This document shows positions 60,596 to 64,000 of a stretch of 64,000 bases of DNA, piece after piece. Made by a program: the position numbers and the translations under genes. Source of the stretch: Dyella sp. M7H15-1 (GTDB lineage Bacteria > Pseudomonadota > Gammaproteobacteria > Xanthomonadales > Rhodanobacteraceae); the NCBI RefSeq assembly GCF_004114615.1, contig NZ_CP035300.1:2170001-2234000 (forward strand), read 5' to 3'. The notes under the pieces are model-generated. The model made no database searches. It was not told the origin of the DNA and was given only the letters and a program-made list of their open reading frames with translations. Each line of letters starts with the position of its first letter. Positions within the stretch are counted from its first letter, which is position 1.

Positions 60596-62758
60596 TTACA
60601 ACGGGTACCGATACGCCCCGCTCACCACCCCTGTGCGCCGCACGCGCCGGATCACCTCGGCTAGGTGTTTGCGGTTCTTCACCTCGATGGTGAATAGTAG
60701 CGTGGCGGCCGCCATGTCGCGCTCGACGTATTCCACGTTCTCAATATTGGAATTGGCTGCCGCAATGGCCGCCGCCACCGTCGCCAGCACCCCCGGTCGG
60801 TTGATGACTTCGATGCGCAGCTCGGCACGGTAATCGCCCTGTACGTCACGATCCCATTCGATCGCCACGCAGCGTTCCGGCGACTTGCGCAGCTCGGCCA
60901 CATTGGGGCATTCGATGCAATGCACGACGATGCCTTTGCCAGGCGAGAGATAACCAATGATGTCGTCGCCCGGCAGCGGGTGACAGCAATTGGCGAAACT
61001 CAGCACGCCACGCTCGGCGCCGGTGATGCGGATCTTTTCCGCTGCATGCGCCACCTGTGTGCCGCGCGCGGCGGGACCGCGCGAAGCAAGCAACTGGCTG
61101 GCCACCTGATCAGGCATGCGATTGCCCAGCGCGATATTCGAAAGCAGCTCTTCCAACCGCTTGAACTTGGATTTCTGCAGGAATTTCTCTAGCACTTCCG
61201 GCTGGATCGAATCGAGACTGGCGCCCTGGGCATCGAGCGCGCGATCGAGCATACGGTGGCCGAAATCCACGGCGTCCTCATGCTGCAGATGTTTCAGGTA
61301 CTGGCGGATGGCTGTGCGTGCCTTGCCCGTAACCACGAATTCCAGCCACGCCGGATTGGGGACGGCCGACGGTGCGGTGATGATTTCGACCTGCTGGCCC
61401 GATTCCAATCGCGTGCGCAACGGCAATAGTTTCTTGTTGACGCGCACTGCCACCGCGTGATCGCCTACATCGGTATGCACCGCGTAGGCAAAATCCAGCG
61501 CCGTGGCGTTGCGCGGCAAGGAAAGAATGTCGCCGCGGGGGGTAAACAGATAGGTTTCATCCGGGAACAGGTCGATCTTGACGTTCTCGATGAATTCCGC
61601 CGCTTCCGGCGTATTCGCCTGGCTGTCCGCCAGCGCGGCAAGCCACTCACGCGCACGCGCCTGCGCGCTGTTGGCAGGACCACTTTCGGTCTTGTAGGCC
61701 CAGTGTGCCGCCACACCACGCTCGGCAACCGAATCCATTTCCTCGGTACGGATCTGCACCTCGATCGGCGCACCGAATGGTCCAAGCAGCACGGTATGCA
61801 ACGATTGGTAACCATTGGCCTTGGGAATGGCGATGAAATCTTTGAAGCGCCGATCGACCGGTTTGTACAGCGCATGCGCCACGCCAAGTACCATGTAGCA
61901 GCTCATCGCACTATCGGTAACCACACGAAAACCGTACACGTCCATCAACTGCGCAAAGCTCTTGTGGTCGCTGCGCATCTTCGAATAGATGCTCCATGGT
62001 GACTTGATTCGCCCGACCACACGCACCGGAATGTGATCTTCGATCAGCCGTGCGGAAAGTGCACCTTCAATGCGACTCATCGCTTCACGACGATTACCCA
62101 GCGCAGCGCGGATACGTTCGCTGATCACTCGGTAACGATCGGGATACAGCGCGTGAAAGCCAAGATCTTGCAGTTCCGCCTTGATCTTGTTCATACCCAA
62201 GCGCTGGGCGATTGGTGCGTAGATTTCCAGCGTCTCGCGAGCAATGCGCCGGCGCGAATCCGATTCCTTGGCACCCAACGTACGCATGTTGTGCAGGCGG
62301 TCGGCTAGCTTGATCAGGATCACGCGCAGGTCGCGCGCCATCGCCAGCAACATTTTGCGGAAGCTCTCCGCATCGGCTTCCTGGCGACTGGAAAAGCGCA
62401 TCTTGTCCAGCTTGGTGACGCCGTCTACCAGCTCAGCCACCGTCTCGCCGAATTCACCGGACAAGGCGGTACGGCTTAGCGACGTATCTTCCAGCGTATC
62501 GTGCAAGATCGCGGCGATGATGGTTTCGGCATCCATGCCCATCTCGGCCAGAATGCCGGCCACGGCGATGGGATGGGTGATATAGGGCTCACCACTCTTA
62601 CGCACCTGCCCTTCGTGCGCTACCGCACCCATTTTGTAAGCGCGCAGCACGCGTGCGACGTTCTGCTCGGAGAGATAGGCAATGCGCTCTTTCAGCGCCA
62701 ACACGTAGGGCGGTAGCACGGGCGTATCCTCGGGAACCGGATGCGTAGCCGCCGTCAT
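60596..62758 (-). CDS. spoT: Bifunctional (p)ppGpp synthetase/hydrolase SpoT
   Basis: SpoT makes and degrades the alarmone ppGpp in response to starvation. The ATG at 62758 (MTAATHPVPEDTPVLPPYVL) gives 720 residues; a longer open frame upstream overlaps the rpoZ-side spacer and is rejected. Order: hydrolase HD domain (GEPYITHPIAVAGILAEMGM, AAILHDTLEDTS with the His-Asp metal pair), synthetase domain (SFAQLMDVYGFRVVTDSAMS, ANGYQSLHTVLLGPFGAPIE), TGS domain (YLFTPRGDILSLPRNATALD), the C-terminal helical/zinc-finger-like part with CCHPLPGDDIIGYLSPGKGI, and an ACT domain (ELRIEVINRPGVLATVAAAI). All parts are present. The gene follows rpoZ, as in E. coli. Confidence 0.96.
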   Translation of the reverse strand: MTAATHPVPEDTPVLPPYVLALKERIAYLSEQNVARVLRAYKMGAVAHEGQVRKSGEPYITHPIAVAGILAEMGMDAETIIAAILHDTLEDTSLSRTALSGEFGETVAELVDGVTKLDKMRFSSRQEADAESFRKMLLAMARDLRVILIKLADRLHNMRTLGAKESDSRRRIARETLEIYAPIAQRLGMNKIKAELQDLGFHALYPDRYRVISERIRAALGNRREAMSRIEGALSARLIEDHIPVRVVGRIKSPWSIYSKMRSDHKSFAQLMDVYGFRVVTDSAMSCYMVLGVAHALYKPVDRRFKDFIAIPKANGYQSLHTVLLGPFGAPIEVQIRTEEMDSVAERGVAAHWAYKTESGPANSAQARAREWLAALADSQANTPEAAEFIENVKIDLFPDETYLFTPRGDILSLPRNATALDFAYAVHTDVGDHAVAVRVNKKLLPLRTRLESGQQVEIITAPSAVPNPAWLEFVVTGKARTAIRQYLKHLQHEDAVDFGHRMLDRALDAQGASLDSIQPEVLEKFLQKSKFKRLEELLSNIALGNRMPDQVASQLLASRGPAARGTQVAHAAEKIRITGAERGVLSFANCCHPLPGDDIIGYLSPGKGIVVHCIECPNVAELRKSPERCVAIEWDRDVQGDYRAELRIEVINRPGVLATVAAAIAAANSNIENVEYVERDMAAATLLFTIEVKNRKHLAEVIRRVRRTGVVSGAYRYPL

Positions 62759-62900
62759 GGAATCATGCCGCCCGTTCAGGCGATCGCCTCGATGGTTAGG
62801 TAGGAGCAGGATGGATCCGTGCATATCAGGTGCACAGCGCAGCCCCTTCGTCTGGTATTGCCAGATCGACGAATGTGCTGTCGACAGCCACCGCCGTCCA

Positions 62901-63191
62901 TCAGTCGTCTCCAACCTTGGAAAGATCGTCATCCACTTCCTGCGCAGCCCATTCCAGCGCTTCGCGTTCGGCACGCTCGCGATCGGCACGGTCGATCTCA
63001 TCGATGGTGACCTGATCAATGCGGCGGTCGGCGATTTCACGCAGCGCCAGCACGGTCGGTTTGTCGTTGTCGGGGTTGACGGCAGGTTCGGCACCGTTGG
63101 CGAGCTGGCGAGCACGCTTGGTCGCCATCAGCACCAGTTCGAAACGGTTATCGACTACTTCAAGGCAGTCTTCCACGGTAATGCGGGCCAT
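62901..63191 (-). CDS. rpoZ: RNA polymerase omega subunit
   Basis: A 96-residue omega subunit, which helps fold and assemble the beta-prime subunit of RNA polymerase and contributes to the ppGpp site. [20 protein letters not shown] followed by [13 protein letters not shown] is the invariant N-terminus, then [16 protein letters not shown]. The C-terminal tail ([20 protein letters not shown], then [13 protein letters not shown]) is acidic and longer than in E. coli (91 residues in total there). It precedes spoT by about 140 bases on the same strand, the standard rpoZ-spoT operon. Confidence 0.97.
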   Translation of the reverse strand: MARITVEDCLEVVDNRFELVLMATKRARQLANGAEPAVNPDNDKPTVLALREIADRRIDQVTIDEIDRADRERAEREALEWAAQEVDDDLSKVGDD

Positions 63192-63389
63192 GGGAAATCC
63201 TTAGACAATAAAAGACTTATGCGGTCGTACAGTTTATCGAGCAGCCACTTGGCTGGCAACGCGATTGACTCTTATCATGCCAGACCGTTGCGCGCCAGTT
63301 CGAAGTAACGGCATAAGTTCGTGCACAATATAAAACTAAAAAGTACAATTTTTCCAACCATCCACCTTTTCTGCAGCGGACCCCTCTAG
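63192..63389. other. Divergent promoter region of rpoZ and mlaA
   Basis: About 200 bases between divergent genes. A plus-strand stretch with TTGCGCG near 63290 and TATAAAA near 63330 could be part of the mlaA promoter; the spacing is wider than the consensus, so it is only tentative. Nothing else was seen. Confidence 0.35.
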
Positions 63390-64000
63390 ATGCCCTCCCT
63401 GCCCCGCCGTCTACTAAGCCACATCCTTCCCTTGGCCACCGTCACCCTGCTTGCGGGCTGTGCTATTGCCCCTCCGCGCACGGATGACCCATTGGAGAAG
63501 TTCAACCGCAAGAGTTACGCCTTCAACATGGCGCTGGATACGCACGTACTACGCCCGGTCGCCGTGGGCTACACCAAGGTCACCCCCAAGCCAGTCCAGA
63601 CCGGTATCAGCAACTTCTTCACCAATATCAAGCTGCCGATCAGCATCGCCAACAGCATGCTGCAAGCGCGCCCAAGCGATGCGATCACCGATACGGGCCG
63701 CCTCCTGATCAACATGACGGTGGGGCTGGCCGGCTTCTTCGACCCCGCCACGCACATGAAAATCCCGTTGAAGGAGACCGACTTTGGCATCACCCTCGCC
63801 CGCTGGGGCGTGCCGGAAGGCGACTTCCTGATGGTGCCCCTGCTTGGCCCATCCACCATGCGCGACGTGCTGCAGTACCCGGTCGATGGCTACCTGTTCG
63901 ATCCACTCAGCTATTTCGAGCGTAACCATAAGTTCCACTGGGGCCAGTACTACATCCCTGAGGTGGTTTATTTCATCCAGATGCGTGCACAGTTGCTGGA
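63390..64000 (+). CDS. mlaA: Outer-membrane lipid asymmetry lipoprotein MlaA (VacJ), partial
   Basis: MlaA removes mislocalised phospholipids from the outer leaflet of the outer membrane and passes them to the Mla pathway. The ATG at 63390 begins a lipoprotein signal (MPSLPRRLLSHILPLATVTL, then the lipobox LLAGC). The mature part has the family signatures DDPLEKFNRKSYAFNMALDT, VTPKPVQTGISNFFTNIKLP, TVGLAGFFDPATHM and DFGITLARWGVPEGDFLMVP followed by LLGPSTMRDV. The window ends after about 203 residues, so the C-terminus is missing. Confidence 0.95.
   Translation, partial: MPSLPRRLLSHILPLATVTLLAGCAIAPPRTDDPLEKFNRKSYAFNMALDTHVLRPVAVGYTKVTPKPVQTGISNFFTNIKLPISIANSMLQARPSDAITDTGRLLINMTVGLAGFFDPATHMKIPLKETDFGITLARWGVPEGDFLMVPLLGPSTMRDVLQYPVDGYLFDPLSYFERNHKFHWGQYYIPEVVYFIQMRAQLL

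Noticed and set aside
62759-63115. N-terminal extension of SpoT by 119 residues
   Set aside because: It overlaps the rpoZ coding region in another frame and has no family similarity.
1-64000. tRNA or rRNA genes, for example a tRNA as the island attachment site
   Set aside because: None was recognised at either end of the island; island borders appear defined by core genes and mobile elements, not by a tRNA.

Overview
The window looks like a chromosomal segment of a GC-rich gammaproteobacterium of the order Xanthomonadales, most likely a Dyella/Frateuria/Luteibacter/Rhodanobacter-type organism. The sucD-sucC-pilS-pilR neighbourhood is typical of that order as I know it, the core proteins (SucC, RecG, SpoT, RpoZ, MlaA) read as gammaproteobacterial, and the CCCTCTCCCC/GGGGAGAGGG palindromes are common in these genomes. 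The genus is inference.

Left backbone (1-17.4 kb): sucD (cut by the window edge) and sucC; pilS and pilR, separated by a gene fusing a GH65 disaccharide phosphorylase to a beta-phosphoglucomutase; a REC-kinase-REC hybrid protein; a CHASE3-type sensor kinase with a stand-alone response regulator; and a mannose/fructose block made of a LacI regulator with a palindromic operator candidate, a FucP/GluP-type permease, a PfkB fructokinase and an AGE-family epimerase/isomerase. A clear minus-strand terminator separates this from the next region.

Accessory island (about 17.4-57.8 kb): its centre is one half of a Salmonella SPI-2-type type III secretion system, all on the minus strand, in the order ssaM-sctV-sctN-sctO-sctP-sctQ-sseA-sseB-sscA-sseC-sseD-sseE, with tight overlaps. 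A GNAT acetyltransferase follows. Then come six giant tandem paralogous proteins (760-1094 aa), and only after them an sscB-like chaperone and an sseF-like membrane/coiled-coil protein. The six paralogs share one architecture: a short variable N-terminus, an octapeptide beta-solenoid, a ShET2/EspL-like domain with a conserved Cys-His-Asp triad, and 5-13 copies of a 46-residue ankyrin-like repeat. They look like an expanded, mosaic family of type III effectors placed inside the translocon/effector operon. Export-gate genes sctRSTU, the secretin, the inner rings and the needle genes are not in this window, so the machine must be completed elsewhere or is incomplete. The island is bracketed by two paralogous Sec-exported proteins (17.5 and 51.9 kb), and a tandem pair of unknown paralogs sits at 49.7-51.3 kb.

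Mobile DNA: a 257-bp MITE with 18-bp inverted ends and a 10-bp target duplication lies between two effector genes. A 226-bp MITE with an 8-bp duplication has truncated the sixth effector gene. A roughly 250-bp MITE with Tn5/IS50-like ends has itself been split by an intact IS21-family element (istA-istB). Large hairpins sit between sucC and pilS and between spoT and ridA.

Right backbone (57.8-64 kb): recG, ridA, spoT, rpoZ and, divergently, the start of mlaA. I saw no rRNA, tRNA or CRISPR array.
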